A stretch of 64,000 bases of DNA from Microbulbifer sp. YPW16 (lineage in GTDB: Bacteria; Pseudomonadota; Gammaproteobacteria; Pseudomonadales; Cellvibrionaceae). Position numbers and translations under genes: made by a program. Shown piece by piece: positions 18,554 to 27,439 of this stretch. Each line of letters starts with the position of its first letter. The first letter of the stretch is position 1. The stretch spans positions 1,348,501 to 1,412,500 of the forward strand of contig NZ_CP089928.1 in NCBI RefSeq assembly GCF_021290385.1. The letters are read 5' to 3'. The notes under the pieces were generated by a model that searched no databases, had not been told where the DNA came from, and worked only from the letters and a program-made list of their open reading frames with translations.

Positions 18554-19945
18554 ATGAGCCACATCCTGATCGTCGAAGACGAAGCCATCATCCGTACCGC
18601 ACTGCGCAAGTTGCTGGAGCGGCACAAATACCGGGTGAGCGAAGCGGGCTCCGTGCGCGAGGCGACCAGCAAGTACCATCTCGGCGAAGTTGACCTGATC
18701 ATCTCCGACCTGCGCCTGCCCGGCGCCCCCGGCACTGACCTGCTCAAGCTTGCGGGCGACGTTCCGGTACTGATCATGACCAGCTATGCCAGCCTGCGCT
18801 CGGCCGTAGACTCCATGCGTATGGGGGCCGCAGACTATATCGCCAAGCCCTTCGATCACGATGAGATGATCGCCACCGTGCGCCGGGTCATCGGCAAGGC
18901 GGAGCAGAGCCGTGCCGCCAGTAACAACCAGCAGGCCCCCAGCCGCACTATTGCCGGCATGATCGGCAACAGCCCGGTGATGCGCGAGCTCTATGCCCGC
19001 ATCCACAAGGTAGCGCCCACTGACGCCACGGTGCTGGTCCACGGCGAGACCGGTACCGGCAAGGAGTTGGTTGCCCGCGCCATCCACGAGGAAAGCCGCC
19101 GGGCTGACAAACCCCTGATCTCGGTCAACTGTGCCGCGATCCCCGACACGCTGATCGAAGCGGAACTGTTCGGTCACGAGAAAGGCGCATTTACCGGCGC
19201 CCAGACCGCACGCGAGGGCCTGGTGGCCGCCGCTGACGGCGGCACCCTGTTCCTGGACGAGATTGGTGAGCTGCCGCTGGAAGCCCAGGCACGGCTGCTG
19301 CGTGTGTTACAGGAGGGCGAGGTACGGCCAATTGGTGCCATCGAGTCACGTAAAGTGGATGTACGCCTGGTGGCAGCAACCCACCGCAACCTGCGCCAGC
19401 TTGCCACCGAACGCAAGTTTCGCGAGGACCTCTACTACCGCATCAATGTGGTACAGATGAGCCTGGCGCCCCTGCGGGAGCGCGGCAAGGACGTACTGGC
19501 CATCGCAGAGCACCTGCTACAGAAGTTTTGCACCAAGGTGGGGCGAGCAATCCTGAAGCTCTCCCCGGAAGCGGTACAGGCGGTAACGACCTACACCTGG
19601 CCGGGTAACGTGCGGGAACTGGAGAATGCGATCCAGCGTGCCGTAATCCTGACCGAGGACAACAGCACCGAAATCGATCACAAGACGCTGGATATCGACC
19701 TGGACCTGGTACCGGTGGAAGAGGCCGATCCGGAGCGCCGCCCCCGCAGCCTGCACTCCGATCCCCGCGAGGACCTGTCCCTGGAAGACTACTTTGCCCG
19801 CTTCGTGCTCGAGCACCAGGACACCATGAGCGAGACGGAACTGGCCAAGAAGCTGGGCGTCAGCCGCAAGTGCCTGTGGGAACGCCGACAGAAGCTGGGG
19901 ATCCCGCGCAAGAAGAGCCGCCGCGCAGCCGCAGAGGCCTCCTGA
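18554..19945 (+). CDS. cbrB: CbrB: NtrC-family sigma-54 response regulator
   Basis: This 463-residue activator has a receiver domain with phosphorylatable D52 ([10 protein letters not shown]). The AAA+ domain has Walker A GETGTGKE at 164-171, the sigma-54 contact loop GAFTGA at 211-216, and [10 protein letters not shown] Fis-type helix-turn-helix lies at the C-terminus ([20 protein letters not shown]). It is 130 bases after cbrA. The main known CbrB target in Pseudomonas is crcZ, encoded immediately downstream; a matching operator and -24/-12 promoter are present here. Confidence 0.94.
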   Translation: MSHILIVEDEAIIRTALRKLLERHKYRVSEAGSVREATSKYHLGEVDLIISDLRLPGAPGTDLLKLAGDVPVLIMTSYASLRSAVDSMRMGAADYIAKPFDHDEMIATVRRVIGKAEQSRAASNNQQAPSRTIAGMIGNSPVMRELYARIHKVAPTDATVLVHGETGTGKELVARAIHEESRRADKPLISVNCAAIPDTLIEAELFGHEKGAFTGAQTAREGLVAAADGGTLFLDEIGELPLEAQARLLRVLQEGEVRPIGAIESRKVDVRLVAATHRNLRQLATERKFREDLYYRINVVQMSLAPLRERGKDVLAIAEHLLQKFCTKVGRAILKLSPEAVQAVTTYTWPGNVRELENAIQRAVILTEDNSTEIDHKTLDIDLDLVPVEEADPERRPRSLHSDPREDLSLEDYFARFVLEHQDTMSETELAKKLGVSRKCLWERRQKLGIPRKKSRRAAAEAS

Positions 19946-20097
19946 CCACCTCCCGATCCCCCCTTTCCGGGCTGCTCCTGCGGCCCTTTCTCCTCGCAGC
20001 CGCGCCAGAAACCTGACCTTCCTGACTTTTCATCCATGGTGCGGCTGGCCGGATGATTACCGTACGGCCAGAAAGTTCCCACCTGGAGCACTCAAAG

Positions 20098-20125
20098 TGT
20101 TACCCCGGTCTCACCGTCCGTAACA
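20098..20125. promoter_or_regulatory. CbrB-type upstream activator site
   Basis: TGTTAC (20098-20103) and GTAACA (20120-20125) form a perfect inverted pair with a 16-base spacer. Pseudomonas CbrB sites are described as TGTTAC-N(about 14-16)-GTAACA. The centre is about 112 bases upstream of the -24 element, a normal enhancer distance. A further GTAACG half-site lies at 20141-20146. Confidence 0.75.
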
Positions 20126-20189
20126 ACTGCGGCGACTTACGTAACGCCGGGCCCGGGCTTTGTGGCACAAAATTTTACCCCAAAAACCA

Positions 20190-20202
20190 TAAGTCATTGA
20201 TT
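20190..20202 (-). promoter_or_regulatory. IHF binding site
   Basis: On the minus strand this is AATCAATGACTTA, an exact match to WATCAA-N4-TTR. It lies between the activator site and the -24/-12 promoter, where IHF bends DNA for sigma-54 activators. Confidence 0.65.
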
Positions 20203-20220
20203 TTAAAGGACTTTAAAAAG

Positions 20221-20237
20221 TTGGCACGCTAAATGCT
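20221..20237 (+). promoter_or_regulatory. Sigma-54 (-24/-12) promoter of the CrcZ-like RNA
   Basis: TTGGCACGCTAAATGCT matches YTGGCACG-N4-TTGCW with one mismatch. The invariant GG (20223-20224) and GC (20235-20236) are exactly 12 bases apart. Predicted transcription start is near 20248. Confidence 0.85.
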
Positions 20238-20247
20238 TTCTTACTAG

Positions 20248-20620
20248 TACAACAATGAAGAACAGCCAAGAATAAAAATAAATGACTGTTTAAGCCCTAA
20301 GAACAACTGACAATAAGTGGGCGCAACACAATAAGAATAAAGGGGCGGTCGACAATAAAAGCAAACAGTGACCAAAACCTGAACAACAATAACAACAAAC
20401 AATAACAATAAAGAATAAAAATAAAGAAAGCAGAACAAAAATAACCACAAGCGCGTTACAAACTGACTGATTGTACCTGGGAGAGGGTGTTTGCTAGACA
20501 GCAAATTGATAGCGCAAGGATGCCGCTGCCTTCATAGCCATAACAATAACTCCCTTTACTCCTTTCTCTTTGGAATGGAGAGTCTGTAAGGGGGCGGTTG
20601 CTGCCAGCACCGCCACCATC
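20248..20620 (+). ncRNA. crcZ: CrcZ-like Hfq-binding small RNA (3' end approximate)
   Basis: Between cbrB and pcnB, where Pseudomonas encodes CrcZ, lies a non-coding stretch transcribed from a CbrB/sigma-54-type promoter. It is packed with AAN-triplet motifs (AANAANAA) of the kind bound by the distal face of Hfq with Crc. Separate clusters are at 20271-20278, 20330-20340, a long run at 20382-20429, 20434-20441 and 20542-20549. CrcZ sequesters Hfq/Crc and so relieves carbon catabolite repression. A TTTGCT-agac-AGCAAA hairpin is at 20490-20505 and a GGCGGT...ACCGCC hairpin at 20593-20614, without a clear U-tract. The end is therefore a guess, giving about 370 nt against about 400 in P. aeruginosa. 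No coding frame fits. Confidence 0.8.
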
Positions 20621-20676
20621 CTATCCCCCCCTGAGCTTTCCCCCTGTTCAAGCAAGCGCCGGGCCGTCCATGGCTG

Positions 20677-20685
20677 TGGTAGAAT
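20677..20685 (+). promoter_or_regulatory. Candidate extended -10 promoter for pcnB
   Basis: TGGTAGAAT provides an extended -10 (TAGAAT at 20680-20685) followed by a GC-rich discriminator, about 57 bases before the pcnB start. No convincing -35 is seen. Confidence 0.4.
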
Positions 20686-20748
20686 TCGCGCGTCAATCCA
20701 GACGGGATCTATCGCCACACGTTGGCAGCAGTCAAGACAGACAGCCGT

Positions 20749-22104
20749 ATGCTCAATTCCCTGATCAGCAGTATCAAGCGCTGGCGCAAGCCGGCCAGTA
20801 ACAACACCCTGCGTGTTATCCCGCGCAGCGACCACAACCTGTCCCGGCGCGATATCAGCCGCGCGGCGCTGACCGTCCTGAAGCGCCTCCAGGAGGCGGG
20901 CTTCGAGGCCTACATTGTCGGGGGCGGCGTACGCGACCTGCTGCTGGGCGGTCACCCCAAGGACTTCGATGTCGCCACCGATGCGACACCGGAGGAGGCG
21001 AAGAAACTCTTCCGTGGCGCGCGTATTGTCGGCCGGCGCTTCCGCATCCTGCATGCCCGCATCGGACGGGAAATTATCGAGGTCACCACTTTCCGGGGGC
21101 ACCACAGCGAGGGCGAGGACCACGAGGCACAGCAGTCCGAGCATGGCATGCTGCTGCGGGACAACGTCTATGGTGACCTGAAGAGTGATGCCGTAAGGCG
21201 TGACTTTACGGTCAACGCCCTCTACTACACCACCAATGGTTTCGAAATCCACGACTACACCGGTGGTGTGAAGGATATCGAGGACCGCCTGATCCGGATG
21301 ATCGGCGACCCGGAGACACGCTATAAGGAAGATCCGGTACGGATGCTGCGAGCTGTTCGCTTCGCCGCCAAGCTGGATTTCCAGATCGAACCGGATACGG
21401 CCGCCCCGTTGCGGGAGCTGGCCCCCCTGCTGCGCAATATCGCGCCTGCACGGCTGTTCGACGAAGTACTCAAGCTGCTGATGAGCGGTCACGGCGAGCG
21501 TACCTTTGAGCTGATGCGGGAGCACGGCCTGTGGCAACACCTGTTCCCTGAAAACGATGCCCTGCTCGGCGACGCGACAGCCCTGGAACTGACCCGGATT
21601 GCCTTGCGCAACACCGACGACCGAATCCGCGCCGACAAGCGCGTCACCCCCGCTTTCCTCTATGCCGCCCTGCTCTGGCCTGCGGTCAACCGCGAGCAGC
21701 AGCGACTGACAGGCAAGGGAACTCCGCCGGTACCGGCCCTGGCGGGTGCGGCGCAAAAGGTGATTGGCGCCCAGCTGGCGCACACGGCCATTCCCAAGCG
21801 CTTCTCCCTACCCATGCGCGAGATCTGGGAGATGCAATCGCGCCTGCCCCGCCGCAACGGCTCGCGGGCACAGCGACTCAGCGAGCACCCGCGTTTCCGC
21901 GCCGCCTACGATTTCCTGCTGTTGCGCGAGGAGTGCGGTGAGATAGCACCGGGACTTGGCCAGTGGTGGACCGATTTCCAGCAGGCCGATGCGGATAGCC
22001 GCGAGCAAATGGTCAGCAAATTGCCGCGTTCCGGTGACGGCCGGCGCAGGAGTCGCGGCGGTCGTCGCCGGAAGCCCCGCTCTTCCGCGCCACGCCAGGA
22101 CTGA
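20749..22104 (+). CDS. pcnB: Poly(A) polymerase I
   Basis: PcnB adds 3' poly(A) tails that promote RNA decay. The 451-residue protein has the class II nucleotidyltransferase head: GGGVRDLLLGGHPKDFDVATDA with catalytic aspartates, then RGHHSEGED and the RRDFTVNALYY motif. A C-terminal arm ends in a basic tail (RRRSRGGRRRKPR) expected for RNA binding. The ATG at 20749 matches where homology starts; a TTG at 20722 in the same frame is an alternative. It is followed after 5 bases by folK. Confidence 0.95.
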   Translation: MLNSLISSIKRWRKPASNNTLRVIPRSDHNLSRRDISRAALTVLKRLQEAGFEAYIVGGGVRDLLLGGHPKDFDVATDATPEEAKKLFRGARIVGRRFRILHARIGREIIEVTTFRGHHSEGEDHEAQQSEHGMLLRDNVYGDLKSDAVRRDFTVNALYYTTNGFEIHDYTGGVKDIEDRLIRMIGDPETRYKEDPVRMLRAVRFAAKLDFQIEPDTAAPLRELAPLLRNIAPARLFDEVLKLLMSGHGERTFELMREHGLWQHLFPENDALLGDATALELTRIALRNTDDRIRADKRVTPAFLYAALLWPAVNREQQRLTGKGTPPVPALAGAAQKVIGAQLAHTAIPKRFSLPMREIWEMQSRLPRRNGSRAQRLSEHPRFRAAYDFLLLREECGEIAPGLGQWWTDFQQADADSREQMVSKLPRSGDGRRRSRGGRRRKPRSSAPRQD

Positions 22105-22109
22105 ATACC

Positions 22110-22586
22110 ATGCAGCGATGTTACGTCGGCCTGGGCAGTAACCTCTCGCAGCCGCAGCGACAGCTGCAGGATGCGCTTGCCGCAATGGGCAGCACTCCCG
22201 GCATCCGCCTGCTGCGCTGCTCCAGCTTTTATCGCAGCGCACCGGTCGGCCCGGGGGACCAGCCCGACTACATCAATGCGGTCGCGGAGCTGGAAACAGC
22301 GCTGGCCCCGCACGAATTACTCGACCGGCTGCAGCAGATCGAGTCCGACCAGGGGCGGGAACGCGATGTTCGCTGGGGGGCGCGCACGCTTGACCTGGAT
22401 ATCCTGCTGTTCGGCCAGGACACGCTGGATACGCCCCGACTGCAGGTCCCGCATCCACGCATGGGTGAACGCAATTTCGTGCTATTACCACTGGCAGAAC
22501 TGGCACCTGCACTGGTTTTACCTACGGGTGAGTCCCTGGCGGCCCTGCTGCGGCAGTGCCCGTCGAATCGCCTGGAGAAGCTCTGA
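22110..22586 (+). CDS. folK: 6-hydroxymethyl-7,8-dihydropterin pyrophosphokinase
   Basis: HPPK transfers pyrophosphate from ATP to the pterin in folate synthesis. The 158-residue protein carries the family signatures: YVGLGSNL at the start, FYRSAPVGPGDQPDYINAV, RWGARTLDLDILLFG with the two metal-binding aspartates, and HPRMGERNFVLLPLAE. It is coupled to pcnB with a 5-base gap and leads into the kinase-panB pair, matching the gammaproteobacterial order. Confidence 0.97.
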   Translation: MQRCYVGLGSNLSQPQRQLQDALAAMGSTPGIRLLRCSSFYRSAPVGPGDQPDYINAVAELETALAPHELLDRLQQIESDQGRERDVRWGARTLDLDILLFGQDTLDTPRLQVPHPRMGERNFVLLPLAELAPALVLPTGESLAALLRQCPSNRLEKL

Positions 22587-22654
22587 CGCAGTCGCCCGGA
22601 CCGGATCCGGTTGCGCGGGCGAGGATGGAACAACAGAAAAAGGAGTAGAGGCCG

Positions 22655-23341
22655 GTGTCTACTGAAACCGAGATCCCGCCGTCGATGGAACCCGATATCT
22701 CCGCCGCCGCCCCGCCCCGCTTTATCGCGGTGGAGGGTAATATCGGCGTGGGCAAAACCACCCTGGCGAAGAAGCTTGCCGCCACTTTCAATTACGATAC
22801 GCTGCTGGAACTTCCGGAGGAAAACCCGTTCCTTGAACGCTTCTACCGGGATCCCAAAAGTGCCGCTTTACCGACCCAGCTGCACTTCCTGCTGCAGCGC
22901 TCGCAGCAGATCCAGTCGCTGCGCCAGGACGATATATTCAATCCGGTGCGCGTTTCCGATTTCCTGATCGAGAAAGACCAGCTGTTTGCCGAGGTCACAC
23001 TGGATGCCGACGAGCTGGAGATCTACCAGCAGGTATACCGGCACCTGACCCTGCAGGCCCCCAAGCCAGACCTGGTGATCTACCTGCAGGCTCCGCTAAA
23101 TGTGCTGCAGGAACGCATCCGCACCCGCGGCATTGCCGCCGAGCGCTCTATCAGCAATGAATACCTCGCCACCCTCAACGAGGCCTATACCCAGTTTTTC
23201 CACTACTACGACGAGGCCCCGCTGCTGATCGTCAACAGTGAAGATATCGATATCGTCAGCCGCCAGGATGACTACTGCCAGCTGGTGGAATACATGCTGA
23301 ACATCACCAGTGGCCGCCACTACTACAACCCGGGGAACTGA
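22655..23341 (+). CDS. Deoxynucleoside kinase-family protein
   Basis: This 228-residue P-loop kinase has Walker A GNIGVGKTT at about residues 29-37, an LPEENPFLERFY acceptor segment, and a DLVIYLQAPLNVLQERI stretch like the lid-adjacent helix of dNK/dGK enzymes. These phosphorylate deoxynucleosides for salvage. In many proteobacteria a gene of this type sits between folK and panB. The start is GTG at 22655, supported by AGGAG nine bases upstream. Exact nucleoside preference cannot be read from sequence. Confidence 0.88.
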   Translation: MSTETEIPPSMEPDISAAAPPRFIAVEGNIGVGKTTLAKKLAATFNYDTLLELPEENPFLERFYRDPKSAALPTQLHFLLQRSQQIQSLRQDDIFNPVRVSDFLIEKDQLFAEVTLDADELEIYQQVYRHLTLQAPKPDLVIYLQAPLNVLQERIRTRGIAAERSISNEYLATLNEAYTQFFHYYDEAPLLIVNSEDIDIVSRQDDYCQLVEYMLNITSGRHYYNPGN

Positions 23342-23345
23342 TCTC

Positions 23346-24161
23346 ATGCCTTACGGACCCTCAGCGCTGACCAAGCCAGTTACCGTGCAAACACTCCAAC
23401 GAATGAAGGCCGACGGTGAGAAATTTATTACGGTGGCCCTATACGACGCCCCCATGGCAGCCATGGCCCAGAAGACCGGGGTGGAGGTGCTACTGGTAGG
23501 CGACTCCCTGGGAATGACCGTGCTGGGCTACGACAGCACCATCCCGGTCACCATGGACCATATGATCTACCACGTGGAAGCGGTGGCCCGGGGAAATAAA
23601 AAGTCGCTGATCATGGGCGACATGCCTTTCATGACCTACGCCACCCCGGAGCAGGCCCTCGCCAACGCCACCCGCATCATGCAGGCCGGCGCACATATGG
23701 TGAAAATCGAGGGCGGCGCCTGGCTGGCGGAAACCGTCCGTATGCTCACGGATCGGGGCATCCCGGTCTGCGCCCACCTGGGCCTGACACCCCAGTCGGT
23801 ACACAAGCTGGGAGGGTTCCGGGTACAGGGCCGCGACGAGGACACCGCCGGTACCATCCTCAGTGATGCCGCGCTGCTGGACGAGGCCGGCGCGGACCTG
23901 CTGGTACTGGAGTGCGTGCCGTCGACGCTGGCCAGGCGCATTACCGAAGCCGTCTCCATGCCCACCATCGGCATTGGCGCGGGCCGCGATACCGATGCGC
24001 AGGTGCTGGTAATCAACGATATCCTTGGCCTTACGGAAAAGCCGCCGAAGTTCTCAAAGAATTTCCTGGTAGAAGCCGGGGATATTCCCGGCGCGCTGCA
24101 CAAGTACGCCGAGGACGTGAAGGCCGGCACCTTTCCCGATGACAGCCACACCTTTGGTTAA
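23346..24161 (+). CDS. panB: 3-methyl-2-oxobutanoate hydroxymethyltransferase
   Basis: PanB makes ketopantoate from alpha-ketoisovalerate and methylene-tetrahydrofolate, the first step to pantothenate. The 271-residue protein has the metal-site segments VGDSLGM, MGDMPFMTY and MVKIEGGAW, and the catalytic LVLECVP region. The ATG at 23346 was chosen because the family begins here; an upstream in-frame start lies inside the preceding gene. In E. coli and Pseudomonas panC follows directly; here it does not, and a thioesterase-like gene takes its place 15 bases later. Confidence 0.97.
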   Translation: MPYGPSALTKPVTVQTLQRMKADGEKFITVALYDAPMAAMAQKTGVEVLLVGDSLGMTVLGYDSTIPVTMDHMIYHVEAVARGNKKSLIMGDMPFMTYATPEQALANATRIMQAGAHMVKIEGGAWLAETVRMLTDRGIPVCAHLGLTPQSVHKLGGFRVQGRDEDTAGTILSDAALLDEAGADLLVLECVPSTLARRITEAVSMPTIGIGAGRDTDAQVLVINDILGLTEKPPKFSKNFLVEAGDIPGALHKYAEDVKAGTFPDDSHTFG

Positions 24162-24176
24162 GCGGATGTAAACCCG

Positions 24177-24974
24177 ATGGAATTCGATGTATTGATGTCC
24201 CGCAGCCGCGCAGCCGGCGCCACAGTGGAAATCCCGGAGGGCTGGGCCCAGGGGCGCGCCACCTTTGGCGGGCTGGTGGCAGCCATGCTGTACGAGCAGC
24301 TGACCGCACAGGTCGATCCGGACAGTACCCTGCGCTCGATCACCTTTTCCTTCGTCGCCCCCGTCGCCGCGGGCCCGGTCTCACTGCAGGGCAGCGTACT
24401 GCGCGCCGGGCGCTCGGTGAGCCAGGTGGAAGCGCGGATGGAACAGGACGGCCAGGTGGTACTGGCGGCTTTTGCCAGTTTCGGCAGCAGCCGCGATTCC
24501 AGTATTCATGTGCCCGCGGACACCGCCCCGCACTTTGTCGCCCCCGAGGAGCTCCAGCCGCTGCCCTATATCGAGGGCCTGGTGCCGGAATTCACGCAGA
24601 AATTTGACTACCGGATTTCCGCCGGCGACATGCCCTTCAGCGGCAGTGCGAGCAACCGGTTCGGGGGCTGGGCTCGCTTCCGCGGCGAAGAAGCCGCCAC
24701 CAGGCGGGTAGAGATAGGTCACCTGCTTGCCCTGATCGACGCCTGGCCGCCGGCAGTCCTGCCGATGCTCAAGCAACCGGCCCCCGCCAGCTCACTGACC
24801 TGGACTCTGGAGTTTATGGAACCATTGCCGGAAGCCACCTGTGGTGACTGGTGGCAGTACCTGGCCGACGTGGAGCAGGCCGCTGACGGTTACGCTGTCG
24901 CCCAGGCGCGCCTGTGGAGCCCCGCGGGCAAACCGGTCGCTTTCAGCCGCCAGACCGTGACCGTGTTTGGTTAA
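24177..24974 (+). CDS. Acyl-CoA thioesterase-family (double hotdog) protein
   Basis: This 265-residue protein has the layout of TesB-like double-hotdog thioesterases: an N-terminal hotdog with GRATFGGLVAAML and ITFSFVAPV, a linker, and a second half with GWARFRG and a LALIDAWPPAV motif resembling the TesB-type LDHA/ID helix. Such enzymes hydrolyse acyl-CoA; the acyl group here is unknown. It lies 15 bases after panB, in the slot normally held by panC, so it is probably co-transcribed with the CoA pathway gene. Confidence 0.8.
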   Translation: MEFDVLMSRSRAAGATVEIPEGWAQGRATFGGLVAAMLYEQLTAQVDPDSTLRSITFSFVAPVAAGPVSLQGSVLRAGRSVSQVEARMEQDGQVVLAAFASFGSSRDSSIHVPADTAPHFVAPEELQPLPYIEGLVPEFTQKFDYRISAGDMPFSGSASNRFGGWARFRGEEAATRRVEIGHLLALIDAWPPAVLPMLKQPAPASSLTWTLEFMEPLPEATCGDWWQYLADVEQAADGYAVAQARLWSPAGKPVAFSRQTVTVFG

Positions 24975-25086
24975 CCACCGAGCCACGCATTACGCTTTCG
25001 CTCAACGCGCCCTGACCTCCTGATAAGGCCGGCAGGGTGCAATAAGCGCATTCCTGAAGGGCCTTCGCCAGGGCCCATGGCCGAAG

Positions 25087-26088
25087 CTACAACCAATTTT
25101 TCCAGCGAAAAATAACAAGCTGGACGATGACCGCCACAACCAGCAAACCGCTGAACAGGTAAAAGGCCCCCGGGTTTTCCGCCCCGGGGATACCTCCCAC
25201 ATTCACCCCCAGCAGACCGGTCAGGAACCCCAGGGGCAGGAAGATGGCGGCGACGACGGAAAGTACATACATGCGGCTGTTGAGCTGTTCGGAGATGCGG
25301 CTCATCAGCTCTTCCTGGGTAACCGCGGCGCGCTCGCGCACGGCATCGATATCCTCGATATGACGGAGCAGGCGGTCACTCACCTCTCGCAGCTGCAGGC
25401 GACTGCCTTCCTGCATCCAGGGGGCTTTCTCCTGGACCAGCCTGGCGAGCGCTTCCCGCTGCGGCGCAAGATAACGACGCAGGGTGATGGTCTGCTTGCG
25501 CAGCCGGGCCAGGTCCACCCGCAGGGCCGCACTGCTGCCATCGAGCACCCGGTCTTCGAGGCTGTCGATGGTATCCTCGAAAGACTCCACCGTCGCGCCC
25601 ATACGCCACACCAGCAGGTCCGCCAGCTCCACCAACAGGCTGGCACTGTCCCGTGGCCCCCGCCCATTGTGGATATGCTCCTGCAATTCGGTTACCGACA
25701 GCAGGCGCCGCTTGCGGGTGCTGATCACCCGGTGCTCTTCCACCCACAGCCGGATCGAGACCATGTCCTCCGGCTGCGATTCAGGGTTGAGGTTCACCCC
25801 GCGCAACGCAACCAGCAGACCGTCATCGATCGACGTGGTGCGTGGCCGGGTCTCCTCCGTCAGCAGGGCCTCGGCCACCAGTGAGGGCACGTCGTCCCGG
25901 CCCCGCAGCCATGAGGCAACGCCATCGTCGGTGTAATCCAGGTGCAGCCAAAGGCAGCCCTGCTCCGGAGTCCATTGCTCGACATCAGGCCAGGACAGCG
26001 CCCGGCCCCCGCCACGCCCGTCCAGTAACAGGGCATGCAGCAGGCCTGCCTGCTCCCGTTGCCCGCTCCCTGCAGCCGCAGTAACCAT
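25087..26088 (-). CDS. zntB: CorA/ZntB-family divalent cation transporter
   Basis: This 333-residue 2-TM-GxN channel has a large cytosolic N-terminal domain, a long helix (about 190-270), two C-terminal membrane helices, and the pore motif GVN in LLGVNVGGIPGAENP. The GVN with a following GIPG loop and a basic end (FRWKNWL) fits ZntB better than CorA (GMN, MPE). ZntB handles zinc. Its ATG follows the upstream gene's stop codon directly (TAA then ATG), so the two are translated together. Confidence 0.86.
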   Translation of the reverse strand: MVTAAAGSGQREQAGLLHALLLDGRGGGRALSWPDVEQWTPEQGCLWLHLDYTDDGVASWLRGRDDVPSLVAEALLTEETRPRTTSIDDGLLVALRGVNLNPESQPEDMVSIRLWVEEHRVISTRKRRLLSVTELQEHIHNGRGPRDSASLLVELADLLVWRMGATVESFEDTIDSLEDRVLDGSSAALRVDLARLRKQTITLRRYLAPQREALARLVQEKAPWMQEGSRLQLREVSDRLLRHIEDIDAVRERAAVTQEELMSRISEQLNSRMYVLSVVAAIFLPLGFLTGLLGVNVGGIPGAENPGAFYLFSGLLVVAVIVQLVIFRWKNWL

Positions 26089-26958
26089 TTACTCGCGCTC
26101 CAGTTCCAGCCAGGCGGTGCGGCGCTCACCCGGACCCAGTTGCCAACTGTCGGCAAAGGCATTGCCGTGCTCTACGCATACGAACCCGGCATAGTGCTCG
26201 CCCACATCTGCAAGCGTGGCTGCCAGCTCGGCGCCCGGGTTCCAGGTAATCACGGAACAACAATCACCACTGTGCGCCTGAATCGGTGCACGTGTCTCAA
26301 TCCGCTGGGTATCGCCTGCGTGTTCGTAGACCCGGTCCACTTCGCCGGGAAAGCGGACCGCGCCTTCCTGCCGGGCCGGTTGCAGCCCGCGGGTATTGTC
26401 CAGGTAGCCGGTATCCTCCAGGCCGTGCACCCGGATATCGTGCACGTTATCCACCGGGAAATAGGTATGCCAGGCCCAGCTGAACCTGGCTGGCTCATCG
26501 GCGGAATTTTCCAGGTCCAGCGCCAATCGCAGTTTTTTGCCAAGCTGCAGGGTGACACGGCAATTAAAAGGCGTGAAATCCTCATCACCGGGGTGACAGT
26601 AGGTAAACACTAACTCGCGGATACCGCCCGGCAGCTCCCTGACAGCATCCAGCTCCCACGACCTGGTACGTGCCAGTCCGTGCTTGGGCCTGGCGGGATC
26701 CGGGTGAACGCCAAACCATGGCAGGCACAGGGGAATACCGCCCCGCACTGCCTTGCCCGGCTCAAATACCGCCGCGGGACTCAGCCACAACAGGGGCTCG
26801 TGACCCTTTGCCTGGAATTCGAGTAACTGCGCCCCCTGCAGGGCAACTACCGCCCGGCAGAGGTTGGTCTCCACCACCACCAACTCCAGCCCGGGCTTGC
26901 CATAGAGGGCGCCACTGTCGGTATATGTGACGTTTCCGGTTTGTACCTGCTCACTCAC
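26089..26958 (-). CDS. D-hexose-6-phosphate mutarotase-like protein
   Basis: The 289-residue product has an aldose 1-epimerase fold of the YeaD type: VRGGIPLCLPWFG, HGLARTRSW, and a late CVEHGNA segment, with catalytic His in HGLAR and a Glu near DVGEHYAGFVCVEHG. These enzymes interconvert anomers of hexose-6-phosphates. The GTG at 26958 is favoured because GAGAGGAGA precedes it at proper distance; a TTG seven codons upstream is possible. It is coupled to the downstream ZntB-like gene without a gap. Confidence 0.86.
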   Translation of the reverse strand: MSEQVQTGNVTYTDSGALYGKPGLELVVVETNLCRAVVALQGAQLLEFQAKGHEPLLWLSPAAVFEPGKAVRGGIPLCLPWFGVHPDPARPKHGLARTRSWELDAVRELPGGIRELVFTYCHPGDEDFTPFNCRVTLQLGKKLRLALDLENSADEPARFSWAWHTYFPVDNVHDIRVHGLEDTGYLDNTRGLQPARQEGAVRFPGEVDRVYEHAGDTQRIETRAPIQAHSGDCCSVITWNPGAELAATLADVGEHYAGFVCVEHGNAFADSWQLGPGERRTAWLELERE

Positions 26959-27028
26959 AGCGGGTTTATCTCCTCTCAATCCTTCCGGGACTCGATAACC
27001 GTCCCGCTTGTCTTATCGATATGCAACT

Positions 27029-27439
27029 TCAGCCCTTGCTGAGATGAGCCAGCGCGCCGGCATTGCGCTCCCAGTTCCGGCCATCAAACGGCTCCACCTT
27101 TACCCCTTCGGGCAGTTGATCCAGGCAGCGCAGGTTGATGCTGTAACCGTCGGGGTTGGAGCGCGGGATGTAGAAAGACTTCACCCCACAGTGACGGCAG
27201 AAATAGTGCTTGGCCACACCGGAATTAAATGTGTAACAGGTGAGGTCGCCCTCTCCCTGCTGCAGGTCGAACGCCGAAGCGGGCACGATCAGGTGCTGGA
27301 AACCCACCATTTCACACATGGAGCAGTTACAGGCATGGGCGACCAGCGCCTCCCCCGGCCGGCGGGGTATACGCGCTTCAAAACGAACAGCGCCACAGTG
27401 GCAGCCACCCTGCAGTTCCCAGTGGGAGTTACCATCCAT
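27029..27439 (-). CDS. GFA-family zinc-binding protein
   Basis: This 136-residue protein belongs to the GFA (glutathione-dependent formaldehyde-activating enzyme-like) fold. It has GGCHCGAVRFEA at the start, CNCSMCEM in the middle and YFCRHCGVKSFY later, giving the paired structural and catalytic zinc cysteines. Most members have no proven function. AGGAGG precedes the ATG at 27439. The start lies inside the end of the upstream membrane protein gene (11-base overlap), so the two are probably co-translated. Confidence 0.88.
   Translation of the reverse strand: MDGNSHWELQGGCHCGAVRFEARIPRRPGEALVAHACNCSMCEMVGFQHLIVPASAFDLQQGEGDLTCYTFNSGVAKHYFCRHCGVKSFYIPRSNPDGYSINLRCLDQLPEGVKVEPFDGRNWERNAGALAHLSKG

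Noticed and set aside
20244-20504. A minus-strand frame encoding a Phe/Leu/Val-rich peptide
   Set aside because: It is the complement of the AAN-rich run of the CrcZ-like RNA; the hydrophobic look comes from TTN/NTT codons. No ribosome site supports it.
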